Notes: generated from the sequence alone by a model not told the origin. Positions 7,520 to 16,504 are shown, numbered from the stretch's first letter. The stretch is DNA of 35,359 nucleotides from an uncultured Bacilli bacterium (GCA_934120015.1 CAKOTD010000012.1:1-35359); one strand, 5' to 3'. Made by a program: numbers and translations.

Positions 7520-7562
7520 AAAGAGTTTTGAGAATTTTGATAAATTCTTAAGACTCTTTTAT
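7520..7562 (+). terminator. Strong terminator after ietS
   Basis: An 18-bp stem runs 7520-7537 with 7542-7559 (loop TGAT), containing only two G-U wobbles, and ends in CTCTTTTA. It separates ietAS from the restriction-modification operon. Confidence 0.8.
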
Positions 7563-7690
7563 TATGTAATTATACATTTTTATATATTTAATTAATTTTG
7601 GTATTATACATATTGTTTTGATTGTATTAATTTGTTTTGGAATATTACCATCTAAAATAATCCATAAAGGTTTATTTTTTTTTGACTAAA

Positions 7691-7732
7691 TTGTTGTATT
7701 TTTATCAAAAAACAACAAAAATATGTTATACT
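7691..7732 (+). promoter_or_regulatory. Promoter and inverted repeat of the abrB-hsd operon
   Basis: An extended -10, TG-T-TATACT (7724-7732), lies 32 bases upstream of the AbrB-type gene. An inverted repeat, TTGTTG (7691-7696) with CAACAA (7713-7718), covers the -35 region and is a candidate operator for the AbrB-type protein. The rest of the 7498-7764 gap shows nothing beyond the terminator. Confidence 0.5.
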
Positions 7733-7764
7733 TAATAAGTAAGGAAAGTAAGGAGAATTGATAT

Positions 7765-7986
7765 ATGAAAAATAATAATAGACTTTTAGATACAGCAAAA
7801 TTAACATCTAAAGGACAAATTACAATTCCAAAACAAATAAGAGATTTATTAAAACTTGAGCAAGGCGATTCGGTAGTTTTTTATGTTGATGAAAATAAAA
7901 ATATAAAAATGTCTAACAAAAAAGAATGTATTTTAATGCCTGATGAAAATTCAAATCAAGTTGTAGTAAAGAGAGGTAGTAGATAA
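7765..7986 (+). CDS. AbrB/SpoVT-type DNA-binding regulator leading the hsd operon
   Basis: The 73-residue protein has the AbrB/MazE/SpoVT swapped-hairpin signature near residues 11-45: L-T-S-K-G-Q-I-T-I-P-K-Q-I-R followed by L-L-K-L-E-Q-G-D-S-V-V-F-Y-V. Such proteins bind DNA as dimers and either act as transition-state regulators or as antitoxins. Its TAA overlaps the ATG of hsdM by one base (ATAATG), so the two are translationally coupled. The most economical role is control of the restriction-modification operon, analogous to controller proteins of other R-M systems. No MazF-like toxin is next to it, so an antitoxin role is less likely. Confidence 0.85.
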   Translation: MKNNNRLLDTAKLTSKGQITIPKQIRDLLKLEQGDSVVFYVDENKNIKMSNKKECILMPDENSNQVVVKRGSR

Positions 7987-10076
7987 TGAATGAAATTATA
8001 AATGTAACAAAAGAAGTAAATATGGTATGGAGCATTGCTAAAAAATTAAGAGGTCCATATAAGAGTGATAAATATAAAGATGTAATAATTCCAATGGTTA
8101 TTATTAGAAGATTTGAGTGTGCACTTGCTAAAACTAAGAAAGCTGTTTTAGATGAATATAATAGTGATAAAACAACGCCTTATCAAATGTTATGCAAAAA
8201 ATCGGGATATTCTTTTTATAATACTAGTAAGTTTGATTTAAAAGAATTATTAAATGATGCAGATCATATTGCAAATAATTTTAAATCATATATAAAAGGA
8301 TTTTCTCCTAATGTAAAAGAAATAATAGACAATTTATCGTTTGAAAAAGAAATTGATAAAATGGATAAAAATAATAGATTGCTTGGTGTAATTAAGGAAT
8401 TTTCTAATTTAGATTTAAATCCTGAAACTGTTGATAATCATAAAATGGGATATATATTTGAAGACATAATTAGAAGATTTTCAGAAAATGCTGAAGCTGG
8501 TGATCATTTTACTCCTAGAGAAGTTATTAAATTAATGGTAGATATTTTGCTTTCTGAAGGTTGTGACGACTTAATGGCAGCGGGTAAAGCAATTACTATA
8601 TTGGATGCAGCTTGTGGAACTGGTGGTATGTTAAGTACTGCGAGGGAAACAATTATAAAAATGAATCCAGATGCAGATGTCCAATTATTTGGACAGGAAG
8701 TTAATCCTGAATCGTATGCAATATGTTTAGCAGACATGATGATAAAAGGACAAAGTGCTAAAAATATACGATTTCAAGATACAATGATTAAAGATTGTTT
8801 TAAAGCTACATTAAATGAACGTGAACAAAAAATGAGATTTGTTATTATGAATCCACCATTTGGACAACCCTGGGGTGGAAAAGATGCTGCTGAAGGTGTA
8901 GAAGCTGCTGTTAAAGAAGAATATAAATTAGGATTTAAAGGAAGATTTGGAGCTGGACTTCCAGCAACAGGAGATATGCAATTATTATTTATGCAACATG
9001 CAATATCAAAATTAGCTGACAATGGTAAAGCAGCAATTATTACAAATGGTTCACCGTTATTTTCAGGAGGAACATCATCTGGTGAAAGTCAAATAAGAAG
9101 ATGGATGATTGAAGAAGATTTAATTGAATCAATAATAGCATTACCAACAGATTTATTTTATAATACGGGTATTGGAATTTATATTTTTATACTTTCTAAA
9201 CAAGATATTAAGAGACCTGAAAGAAGAAATAAAATTCAGTTAATAAATGCTACAGGTGAAAAATTTTGGACTCCATTAAGAACATCACTTGGAAAAAAGA
9301 GAAAAGAATTATTACCAAAACAAATTGAAAAAATTGTTAATATTTATGCTGATTTTAAAGAAAACAAGTATAGTAAAATCTTTAATAAAGAAGAATTTTT
9401 ATATAAAGAATATGCAGTTTATCAACCATTACAAAGAAGTTATGCCATAAATGATGAAAGGATAGAAAATTTAAGAAATAGTGGAACATTTGATAAATTC
9501 TACAACCAAGATAAAGTAGATGAAATTCAAATGTTAGATCCAATTCCTTCAAAAGAACAAAAAGAGTTAGATAAATATTTGAATAATAAAGTTACATATG
9601 ATTTAATATTTAATCTTTTGAACAATAATAAAACAGATAAAATATATAAAAATGAAAAAGATTTTCTCTATGTCTTAAAAGAAATTTTTAATGATACAGA
9701 AGTAAATAAAAGTTTAATTGATAAAATAGCGGATGGTCTATCTGTTATGGATAAAACAGCAGAAATTCATAAAGATAAAAATGGAAATGTTATTTGGGAT
9801 AAATCAACCAAAGATATAGAAATTGTTAAATATACTAAAGATATTAATGAATATATGAAAGAGGAAGTGTTGCCACATATTCCTGATGCAAAAGCATTCT
9901 TTGAAGAAGATATGAATGCTAAAAATCCAATTATAAAAACAGGTGCTGAAATTCCATTTACGAGATATTTCTATGAATATAAGGAACCAGAAAAATCTGA
10001 TAACTTAGAAAAACAATTTTTAGAGATTGAATCTTCATTAAATAAAAGAATAGAAGAGTTATTTAGGGAGATATAA
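7986..10076 (+). CDS. hsdM: Type I restriction-modification methyltransferase subunit HsdM
   Basis: The 696-residue adenine-specific DNA methyltransferase is the modification subunit. After a helical HsdM N-terminal domain (about 1-140), the methylase domain shows SAM-binding motif I, D-A-A-C-G-T-G-G (207-214), and catalytic motif IV, N-P-P-F (289-292). The G-D-H-F-T-P-R-E-V segment (172-180) is a strong HsdM signature. With two HsdM and one HsdS it forms the methyltransferase; HsdR adds restriction. It is longer than many HsdM proteins (about 500-550), with a C-terminal extension of about 170 residues that may contact HsdS or HsdR. It is coupled to the regulator upstream and lies 2 bp before hsdS. 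Confidence 0.95.
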   Translation: MNEIINVTKEVNMVWSIAKKLRGPYKSDKYKDVIIPMVIIRRFECALAKTKKAVLDEYNSDKTTPYQMLCKKSGYSFYNTSKFDLKELLNDADHIANNFKSYIKGFSPNVKEIIDNLSFEKEIDKMDKNNRLLGVIKEFSNLDLNPETVDNHKMGYIFEDIIRRFSENAEAGDHFTPREVIKLMVDILLSEGCDDLMAAGKAITILDAACGTGGMLSTARETIIKMNPDADVQLFGQEVNPESYAICLADMMIKGQSAKNIRFQDTMIKDCFKATLNEREQKMRFVIMNPPFGQPWGGKDAAEGVEAAVKEEYKLGFKGRFGAGLPATGDMQLLFMQHAISKLADNGKAAIITNGSPLFSGGTSSGESQIRRWMIEEDLIESIIALPTDLFYNTGIGIYIFILSKQDIKRPERRNKIQLINATGEKFWTPLRTSLGKKRKELLPKQIEKIVNIYADFKENKYSKIFNKEEFLYKEYAVYQPLQRSYAINDERIENLRNSGTFDKFYNQDKVDEIQMLDPIPSKEQKELDKYLNNKVTYDLIFNLLNNNKTDKIYKNEKDFLYVLKEIFNDTEVNKSLIDKIADGLSVMDKTAEIHKDKNGNVIWDKSTKDIEIVKYTKDINEYMKEEVLPHIPDAKAFFEEDMNAKNPIIKTGAEIPFTRYFYEYKEPEKSDNLEKQFLEIESSLNKRIEELFREI

Positions 10077-10078
10077 TT

Positions 10079-11419
10079 ATGTCTAAAATGAAATATAGTG
10101 GAATTGAGTGGATAGGAGATATTCCAAAAAAATGGGAAATAAAGTCTTTAAAAAATGTTTGTTCTGGATTTAATAATGGATGCTCAAATGAACAATTACA
10201 ATTTGGAATTAGTTGTTTTCCAGTTACAAGAATAGAAACAATATCAACAGGAAAAATCAATTATGATAAAGTTGGATATGTAGAGAGCATTAAAGCGTCT
10301 TTTAAGTTAAATAAAAATGATTTCTTAATTAGTAATATAAACAGTATAGAGTATTTAGGAAATTGTGCTAAATATGAAGGTGATAAAAACTTATATCATG
10401 GAATGAATTTATTAAGGATAATTCCAAATAAAATAAATAACAATTATTTATTCTATTATTTAAAATCTCAAATATTTAAAACATATATGCAGATTTATTG
10501 TAAGCCAGCAATAAATCAAGCCTCAGTTTCAGCAACTAATATAAAGTCAATGAAAATAACAATTCCGAGTGATAAAGAACAAAAATTAATAGCAAATTTT
10601 CTTGATGAAAAAACAACTAATTTAAATAATATATTATTTGATTTAAATAAACAAATAGAATTATTAACTAGTTATAAAAAATTAATTATAACTGAAACCG
10701 TTATAGGTGGATTAAATAAAAATGTTAAAATGGTTGCAAGTGGTTTTAATTGGGCAAAAGAAGTCCCAGCACATTGGGATGTAACTAAAAAAATAAAATC
10801 ATTATTTGATTTTTCTAACGGATTACCTATTACTAAAGCTGATTTAATTGAAAATGGTATTCCAGTTATTAGTTATGGACAAATTCATTCAAAGACTAAT
10901 AAAGGTACTTTTATCAATTCATCATTAATAAGGTTTGTAGATGAAAAATATCTGAAACAAAATAGATCTTCAATAGTGAAAGAAGGAGATTTTATCTTTG
11001 CTGATACTTCTGAAGATATTGATGGATGTGGCAACTGTGTATATGTAGATACAAACGAATTATTATTTGCAGGATATCATTCTATTATTTTAAGGTCTAA
11101 GTATTCTAATCAAAATAAATATCTTGCATATCTGTTTTTAACTGATAATTGGAGAAGTCAAATTAGAAGTAAAGTATATGGAGTAAAAGTTTTTAGTGTA
11201 ACACAAAAAATATTGAAAGAAGCAAAAATAATTCTACCACCTGAAAATGAACAAAAAGAAATTGTAGAGTATTTAGATAAAAAATGTGAACAAATAGATA
11301 AAATAATTGATGAAAAGAAAAAACAAGTAGAAAAAATAGAAGAATATAAGAAATCAGTTATATATGAATATGTAACAGGTAAGAAGAGAGTGAAAGGAGC
11401 AGAGGAATTATATGGATAA
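10079..11419 (+). CDS. hsdS: Type I restriction-modification specificity subunit HsdS
   Basis: The 446-residue protein has the standard two-half HsdS layout. TRD1 occupies about residues 1-160 (start W-I-G-D-I-P-K-K-W), followed by conserved helices at about 165-208 containing E-Q-K-L-I-A-N-F-L-D. TRD2 is at about 220-385 (start W-A-K-E-V-P-A-H-W), followed by a second helical repeat with E-Q-K-E-I-V-E-Y-L-D at about 390-430. Two different TRDs predict a bipartite asymmetric target, which cannot be read from sequence. No second or partial hsdS, inverted copy or recombinase is adjacent, so there is no sign of phase-variable shuffling. It overlaps hsdR by 8 bases. Confidence 0.94.
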   Translation: MSKMKYSGIEWIGDIPKKWEIKSLKNVCSGFNNGCSNEQLQFGISCFPVTRIETISTGKINYDKVGYVESIKASFKLNKNDFLISNINSIEYLGNCAKYEGDKNLYHGMNLLRIIPNKINNNYLFYYLKSQIFKTYMQIYCKPAINQASVSATNIKSMKITIPSDKEQKLIANFLDEKTTNLNNILFDLNKQIELLTSYKKLIITETVIGGLNKNVKMVASGFNWAKEVPAHWDVTKKIKSLFDFSNGLPITKADLIENGIPVISYGQIHSKTNKGTFINSSLIRFVDEKYLKQNRSSIVKEGDFIFADTSEDIDGCGNCVYVDTNELLFAGYHSIILRSKYSNQNKYLAYLFLTDNWRSQIRSKVYGVKVFSVTQKILKEAKIILPPENEQKEIVEYLDKKCEQIDKIIDEKKKQVEKIEEYKKSVIYEYVTGKKRVKGAEELYG

Positions 11420-14390
11420 TTTCTTTAAAGAAAGAAAAGACTACCAAAGATATATTATTGATTATTTAGTTAATGAAAATAAGTTTATTGAACGTTATGA
11501 TAATCAAGGACATTTTAATCCAATATATGCTATGGATACAGAAATTGTAATAAAGTTTTTAGAAGAGACACAACCGGATAAAATTGAACAAATTAGAAAG
11601 GTACATGATAATGCAAACGAATTGATTATTAAAAGAATTAATGCTGAAATTACAAAATCTGATAGTTGCCTTATTCAAAGATTAAAAAAGGGAGTATATT
11701 TTGATAATAATATAAAACTAGACTTAATGTATGATAAACCGGCTACAACTTTCAATGAAGAATTAAATGAGTTATATCATAAAAATATTTTTTCTGTAAT
11801 GGAAGAAGTATATTATAACAAAGATGATGAAGATAGAATTGATTTAGTAATTTTCTTAAATGGTATTGCTATTATTACAATAGAATTAAAAAGTAATCAA
11901 TCTGGGCAAAATTATGAGAATGCTATTTCTCAATATAAGAATGATAGAGATTCAACAACTAGATTATTATCGTTTAAATTTGGTGCATTAGTAAATTTTG
12001 CTATGGATACAAAAGAAGTATATATGTGTACTAAATTGTGTGGTAAGTCTTCTTATTTCTTGCCTTTTAATAAGGGTACAGAAGATGGTGGAAAAGGTAA
12101 TCCACATAATGAAAATGGATTAAATGTATCTTATATGTGGGAAGATATATTAACAAAGGATACATTATTATATTTAATTAAAAATTTTATATATTTAGAA
12201 AAAGAAGAGGAAGAAGATCAAAAAACAGGCAAATTAAAAATAAAAGAAAATTTAATTTTTCCAAGATATCATCAATTAGATGCAATAAGAAATTTAATTG
12301 ATGACATATCAATTAATAAAACATCTAAAAATTATTTAATTGAACATAGTGCAGGTTCTGGAAAAACTAAGACCATTGCATGGCTATCTCATAGATTACA
12401 ATCATTACACGATAAAGATGAAAATAATATATTCGATTCTGTATTAATAATTACTGATAGAATAGTAGTTGATCAACAATTACAAGCAGCAATTAAAGCA
12501 ATAGATCATAAGGCAGGATTAATAAAAGTAATGGATGAAGACTGTACGTCATCTGATTTAGGAGATGCATTGAAAAGTAATACAAAAATAATAGTTTCTA
12601 CAATTCAAAAATTCAGATACATTTTAGATGAAACAAAAAATATATTAAATAAAAGATTTGCAATAATAATAGATGAAGCTCATTCATCCACTTCTGGAAA
12701 AAACATGGCAGCTGTTACGGAAGTACTATCTGATAATGAAGATATTGATGGGGATTCGGTAGAAGATTTAATTATTGATGAGATAACTACTCAAGGAAAG
12801 CAAAAAAATATTTCTATGATTGCATTTACTGCGACACCTAAAAAACAAACACTTCAATTATTTGGCAATTTAAATAAGGATGGAAAACCAGCACCATTTC
12901 ATGTATATGGAATGAAACAAGCAATTCAAGAAGAATTTATAATTGATGTATTAACAAATTATACAACTTATGAAACTTATTATGAAGTTCACAAAAAAAT
13001 GGAAGAAAATCCAGAAGTATTTTCAAGTGTAGTAAAAAGAAAAATTAATAGATTTGTAGGTATGCATCCTACAAATATTGGACAAAAAGTTGAAATAATA
13101 ATAGAGCATTTTAGAAATTGTATAATGAGAGAACTTGGTGGCAAAGCTAAAGCAATGGTTATTACTTCATCAAGAGAAGCTGCTGTAAGATATAGAAATC
13201 AATTTGAAAGATATATTAATGAAAATAATTACAATGATATAAAAGCATTAGTTGCTTTTTCTGGAAAAGTAACAGTTGATGGTAAAGAATATAGTGAAGT
13301 TGGAATGAATAATTTTCCTGAAAACGCATTAAAAAAGGAATTTGATAAGGATGATTATCAAGTGCTGTTGGTTGCTAATAAATATCAAACTGGATTTGAT
13401 CAACCTAAATTGGTAGCAATGTATATAGATAAAAAGTTAAGTGGTATAGCAGCAGTTCAAACGTTATCAAGATTAAATAGAATTTGTCCACCATATAATA
13501 AGCAAAGTTTTATACTAGACTTTAAAAATTCTTATGAAGAAATTAAAAAATCATTTGCTCCATATTATGATGGGACTATTTTGTCTGAAAATGTTAATCC
13601 AGAAACAGTTTATAATCTCATTGATAAAATAGATACATACAATTTTATGGATTTTGGAGATGTTGAAGAATTTAATAAGCTTGCTTATAAAGAAAAGAAA
13701 ATTATTACTGATAAACTAAAAATGGAAAGTTTAGTTGATAGAGCTCTATCAAAAATAAAGAAAAGAGATATTAAACAACAATTTGAAATTAAGAAAAATA
13801 TAGCAAGTTTTAATAAGTTTTATAGATTTATTATTCAAGCGACAGCATTTGAGGATGTCGATCTTCACAAAAAGTATAATTATTTAACTGTTTTATATAA
13901 AGAGTTAGATGTAACTGGTATTAAGATTGATTTTAATGTTGTACAAGCTGTAGAATTATCAAATTTTGAGCAAAGAAAAACAGGTGAATATGTAATAGAT
14001 GATAAAGCATCAATGGTCGTAGCAGAACCAGAAATTAAATATGGGGATCCGAAACCTGTATCTGTTGAACTAGAACAAAAAAGAAGATTATCAGAAATAA
14101 TTGAAGAAATAAATTTAGAAAAGGGAATGAGTATTGATTCAAATTTAGCATTTTCTTCTTTAGAACAAATTAAAGATATATTGATTAACAATAGTGATTT
14201 GAAAACAAGTGCTAATATAAATTCTTATAATAATTTCGGATTTTCGTATTATAAAAATGTTGATAAAGCATTAATTGAGGGATATGAACATAATAAAGAT
14301 TTATATAAATTGTTATTGGATGATGAAGATACAAAGAAGCGTATATTAGGAATATATATGGAAGAAATTTATAAAAAATTACAAAAATAG
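11412..14390 (+). CDS. hsdR: Type I restriction endonuclease subunit HsdR
   Basis: The 992-residue motor-nuclease subunit translocates DNA and cuts unmodified targets. The N-terminal PD-(D/E)xK nuclease domain shows Asp144, then Glu158-x-Lys160 (I-D-L-V-I-F..I-E-L-K). The SF2 helicase domain has Walker A H-S-A-G-S-G-K-T (312-319), D-E-A-H (421-424) and F-T-A-T-P (motif III), and later Q-T-G-F-D-Q-P and Q-T-L-S-R-L-N-R (motifs V and VI). The C-terminal helical region joins it to the methylase core. Full length is normal. The ATG overlaps the end of hsdS, so the order abrB-hsdM-hsdS-hsdR is one operon. All catalytic residues look intact. Confidence 0.95.
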   Translation: MDNFFKERKDYQRYIIDYLVNENKFIERYDNQGHFNPIYAMDTEIVIKFLEETQPDKIEQIRKVHDNANELIIKRINAEITKSDSCLIQRLKKGVYFDNNIKLDLMYDKPATTFNEELNELYHKNIFSVMEEVYYNKDDEDRIDLVIFLNGIAIITIELKSNQSGQNYENAISQYKNDRDSTTRLLSFKFGALVNFAMDTKEVYMCTKLCGKSSYFLPFNKGTEDGGKGNPHNENGLNVSYMWEDILTKDTLLYLIKNFIYLEKEEEEDQKTGKLKIKENLIFPRYHQLDAIRNLIDDISINKTSKNYLIEHSAGSGKTKTIAWLSHRLQSLHDKDENNIFDSVLIITDRIVVDQQLQAAIKAIDHKAGLIKVMDEDCTSSDLGDALKSNTKIIVSTIQKFRYILDETKNILNKRFAIIIDEAHSSTSGKNMAAVTEVLSDNEDIDGDSVEDLIIDEITTQGKQKNISMIAFTATPKKQTLQLFGNLNKDGKPAPFHVYGMKQAIQEEFIIDVLTNYTTYETYYEVHKKMEENPEVFSSVVKRKINRFVGMHPTNIGQKVEIIIEHFRNCIMRELGGKAKAMVITSSREAAVRYRNQFERYINENNYNDIKALVAFSGKVTVDGKEYSEVGMNNFPENALKKEFDKDDYQVLLVANKYQTGFDQPKLVAMYIDKKLSGIAAVQTLSRLNRICPPYNKQSFILDFKNSYEEIKKSFAPYYDGTILSENVNPETVYNLIDKIDTYNFMDFGDVEEFNKLAYKEKKIITDKLKMESLVDRALSKIKKRDIKQQFEIKKNIASFNKFYRFIIQATAFEDVDLHKKYNYLTVLYKELDVTGIKIDFNVVQAVELSNFEQRKTGEYVIDDKASMVVAEPEIKYGDPKPVSVELEQKRRLSEIIEEINLEKGMSIDSNLAFSSLEQIKDILINNSDLKTSANINSYNNFGFSYYKNVDKALIEGYEHNKDLYKLLLDDEDTKKRILGIYMEEIYKKLQK

Positions 14391-14493
14391 AATTTAAAAT
14401 AATTATTAAACCTTTATAAGAAAAGAAAAATAAATACTAAAAATTTTACTAATTTTAGTTAAATGATAATGCATAAAATTATAAAAAAATAAT

Positions 14494-14524
14494 TGAGAAG
14501 ATAAAAAGTTTCTTCTCATTTTTT
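14494..14524 (+). terminator. Terminator after hsdR
   Basis: TGAGAAGA (14494-14501) pairs with TCTTCTCA (14511-14518), followed by six T residues. It ends the hsd operon about 100 bp after hsdR. Confidence 0.75.
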
Positions 14525-14650
14525 ATATTTTTATTTAAAAATAATGAAAAAATAAATGAAAAAATTAATAATTTAAAACTATAATGCATCCATTATTTTC
14601 AATTTTTTTAAAAAAATTTATAATATTTTTTCCACTGTTTTTTCTAAAAA

Positions 14651-14760
14651 TACTAAACTGTCAGAGACTTTTTTGTAGGTTTTAGGAATGTTTCCTAACA
14701 AGCTGTGGGTGTGTAGACACCATGCTTGGTACTTTGAATATATATAGTCTGTAAGATATA
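14651..14760 (+). ncRNA. Hairpin-rich leader or candidate ncRNA upstream of HipA-like gene
   Basis: This patch in the 493-bp gap after hsdR is clearly richer in G and C than its surroundings. It contains two adjacent stem-loops. The first is TTAGGAA (14682-14688), loop TGT, TTCCTAA (14692-14698). The second is CAAGC (14699-14703) with GCTTG (14724-14728), enclosing GGTGT (14708-14712), loop GTAG, ACACC (14717-14721). Neither has a T-run, so they do not look like terminators. I do not recognise a known RNA family. Options are an RNA leader, a small RNA, or a DNA site such as an origin or transfer site of the element. Further left (14525-14650) is only A/T-rich DNA without clear features. Confidence 0.4.
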
Positions 14761-14800
14761 ATCGAAAAATCGAAAACAGCATAATTTTTACTATAATAAA

Positions 14801-14855
14801 TTTAGTATTATTTTTACCTAATACTAAAGAATATTTTAGAAAATAATGATATAAT
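14801..14855 (+). promoter_or_regulatory. Promoter with perfect inverted-repeat operator for HipA-like gene
   Basis: TTTAGTATTA (14801-14810) and TAATACTAAA (14819-14828) form a perfect 10-bp inverted repeat in the -35 region of an extended -10, TG-A-TATAAT (14847-14855). The gene starts at 14884 after an AAAGGAGATG site. The symmetric repeat is a strong operator candidate. A second TATAAT lies at 14792-14797. Confidence 0.6.
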
Positions 14856-14883
14856 AGTATATAGAAAAGGAGATGATTTTCCT

Positions 14884-16074
14884 ATGAAATGTACTTTAAT
14901 GAATAAAAATATAGAGGTATTAGTCGCTGAGTATGATTCTGCTACAGGTGTGTTTACTAAAATCTATGATGTGTATAACATTGACTATGCACCATACATA
15001 TTAAAAAGTTTCTATATGAGCGACGATATTAATGATACTCCATTTAGAACAAATTTAAGTGAGTGGTTCAAAGGAAGAGGAATACCATCTTGGAGAGATA
15101 AACTAGACTTATTACTACATAGGCTTAATATAAATGCTCCATGTGAATTATTAGACAAAGCATTTGGATTGTCATTATCAGATCAATATTGGTTAAAGCC
15201 AGTTGGTACAGATATTAAATATGAAGATATAAATTTCTTTGATAATGATTTTGATTATGCAGAATTTATGGAAGCGTCGTTATCTAAAAATAGTAAGATG
15301 ATACAAAATGTTTCATCACTTAAAACTCCAAATAATACTACTGATGGAATGTTAAAAAAAGCATGGATTATTGAAGGTGGAATTAGATACTTATTAAAAG
15401 GTGGTTATAAGAATGAGACATTACAACCTTTTAATGAAGTACTTGCAACTGAAATATGTAAAAGACTTGGTTTTGATCATGTAGAATATACACTTGATAC
15501 TTATAAAGATACAGTTGTATCAAAATGTCCTTGTTTCATAACAAAGGATACAGAACTTATTACTTGCTATCAAATAAGAAATGATATGAAAAGACATGAT
15601 AGTATCGAAGATTATGAAGAATATATTAAAAAGTTAGAATCAGAAGGAATAAAAGATGTAAGAACAAAAATAGAAAATATGTATATCTTAGACTTTCTAA
15701 TTATGAATGAAGATAGACATCTTAATAATTTTGGAATAATAAGAGATGTTAACACTTTAAAATGGTTAGATGTTGCTCCAATATTTGATAATGGGCAAAG
15801 TTTAAATATTGAATACTATGATGAAGAAGAATTACATATAACTGGTGAAGGTAAATTATTTTATGAAGTTAAACCTTTTGATGAAATAATAAAAATAGTA
15901 AAAGATATTAAAAGAATAGATGTAAGTAAATTAGAAGGATTACCAGAATGGTTTGATGATTTATTGCATCAATATCAACATTTAACAGGATATTCAGATA
16001 CTAGAATTAATAGATTATGTATTTTATTAAATAGACAAATAAATAAGTTGAAAAGACTAGTAGAGCAAGAATAA
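14884..16074 (+). CDS. HipA-like serine/threonine kinase-fold protein
   Basis: The 396-residue protein has a HipA-type kinase C-terminal half. Visible motifs are a probable ATP-binding lysine in Y-L-L-K-G-G (Lys172), the catalytic loop M-N-E-D-R-H-L-N-N-F-G with Asp277 and Asn282, and a DFG-equivalent metal-binding P-I-F-D-N-G (Asp302). The N-terminal part of about 140 residues differs from classical HipA; it contains a helical segment with W-R-D-K-L-D-L-L-L and is not recognised. HipA kinases phosphorylate translation factors such as glutamyl-tRNA synthetase and cause dormancy. No HipB-like HTH antitoxin gene is adjacent on either side. It is monocistronic with its own promoter and operator. 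The kinase fold is confident; the substrate and a role in defence or persistence are inferred. Confidence 0.8.
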   Translation: MKCTLMNKNIEVLVAEYDSATGVFTKIYDVYNIDYAPYILKSFYMSDDINDTPFRTNLSEWFKGRGIPSWRDKLDLLLHRLNINAPCELLDKAFGLSLSDQYWLKPVGTDIKYEDINFFDNDFDYAEFMEASLSKNSKMIQNVSSLKTPNNTTDGMLKKAWIIEGGIRYLLKGGYKNETLQPFNEVLATEICKRLGFDHVEYTLDTYKDTVVSKCPCFITKDTELITCYQIRNDMKRHDSIEDYEEYIKKLESEGIKDVRTKIENMYILDFLIMNEDRHLNNFGIIRDVNTLKWLDVAPIFDNGQSLNIEYYDEEELHITGEGKLFYEVKPFDEIIKIVKDIKRIDVSKLEGLPEWFDDLLHQYQHLTGYSDTRINRLCILLNRQINKLKRLVEQE

Positions 16075-16115
16075 ATTTAATTCCAATTCTGTGGTAATTA
16101 CTGAATTGCACTTTA

Positions 16116-16204
16116 CTTGCACCTTTAAATGTGCTAATATGGTAATATAGGAAAGTTGCAAAGATTATAGAGAGAAGAAAATTCTCTTTTTTTCTTGCAC
16201 CTTT
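16116..16204. repeat. 11-bp direct repeat CTTGCACCTTT
   Basis: CTTGCACCTTT occurs at 16116-16126 and again at 16194-16204, 78 bp apart, in the gap between the HipA-like gene and the LSR2 leader ORF. Between and after them lie a hairpin with T-run (AGAGA 16169-16173 with TCTCT 16183-16187) and an isolated purine-rich stretch (about 16211-16223). The function is unknown. Confidence 0.4.
16167..16193 (+). terminator. Terminator after HipA-like gene
   Basis: AGAGA (16169-16173) and TCTCT (16183-16187) form a short stem followed by a run of T residues to 16193. It lies 95 bp after the stop of the kinase gene. Confidence 0.5.
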
Positions 16205-16250
16205 TTTGTTGGAGGGAAGGAGGCAAAAAAAATTATATAATTATTCATAT

Positions 16251-16279
16251 AATTAGTTTGAAATATAACTAATTTTTTT
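16251..16279 (+). terminator. Second terminator upstream of LSR2 unit
   Basis: AATTAGTT (16251-16258) and AACTAATT (16267-16274) form a perfect 8-bp stem with a T-run to 16279. Confidence 0.6.
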
Positions 16280-16352
16280 GTGCTTTAATAATTTAAATAA
16301 TAAAGTCTTATAGTTTGTCATATTTCATAAAATTAAAGGAGAGGTGTATATA

Positions 16353-16445
16353 GTGAATATAATTGAAAATTTCGATAAAGATAAAAACTTGGATGATTTA
16401 ATAGAGGAGTACTTAAAATTAATGTTAGAAAATAGTAAGCAATAA
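16353..16445 (+). CDS. 30-residue ORF upstream of LSR2
   Basis: The GTG start at 16353 is preceded by AAAGGAGAGG (about 16335-16344). The 30-residue product, V-N-I-I-E-N-F-D-K-D-K-N-L-D-D-L-I, ends at TAA 16443-16445. It is acidic and probably helical. It is not recognised. The strong ribosome binding site and its position before a recombinase, mirrored in element 1, support expression. Confidence 0.55.
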   Translation: MNIIENFDKDKNLDDLIEEYLKLMLENSKQ

Positions 16446-16452
16446 AGGATTG

Positions 16453-16461
16453 TGGTATAAT
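16453..16461 (+). promoter_or_regulatory. Extended -10 promoter for LSR2
   Basis: TG-G-TATAAT (16453-16461) lies 43 bases before the GTG start of LSR2 and begins just after the small ORF. No clear -35 is present. Confidence 0.55.
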
Positions 16462-16504
16462 TATATTGCTTATTCAAAGTTATACACATTGGAAGGAGTA
16501 GTAA

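Noticed and set aside
10079..11419. Phase-variable hsdS shuffling locus
   Set aside because: There is only one hsdS, and no inverted partial copy or adjacent invertase was found; the two LSRs serve the element ends.
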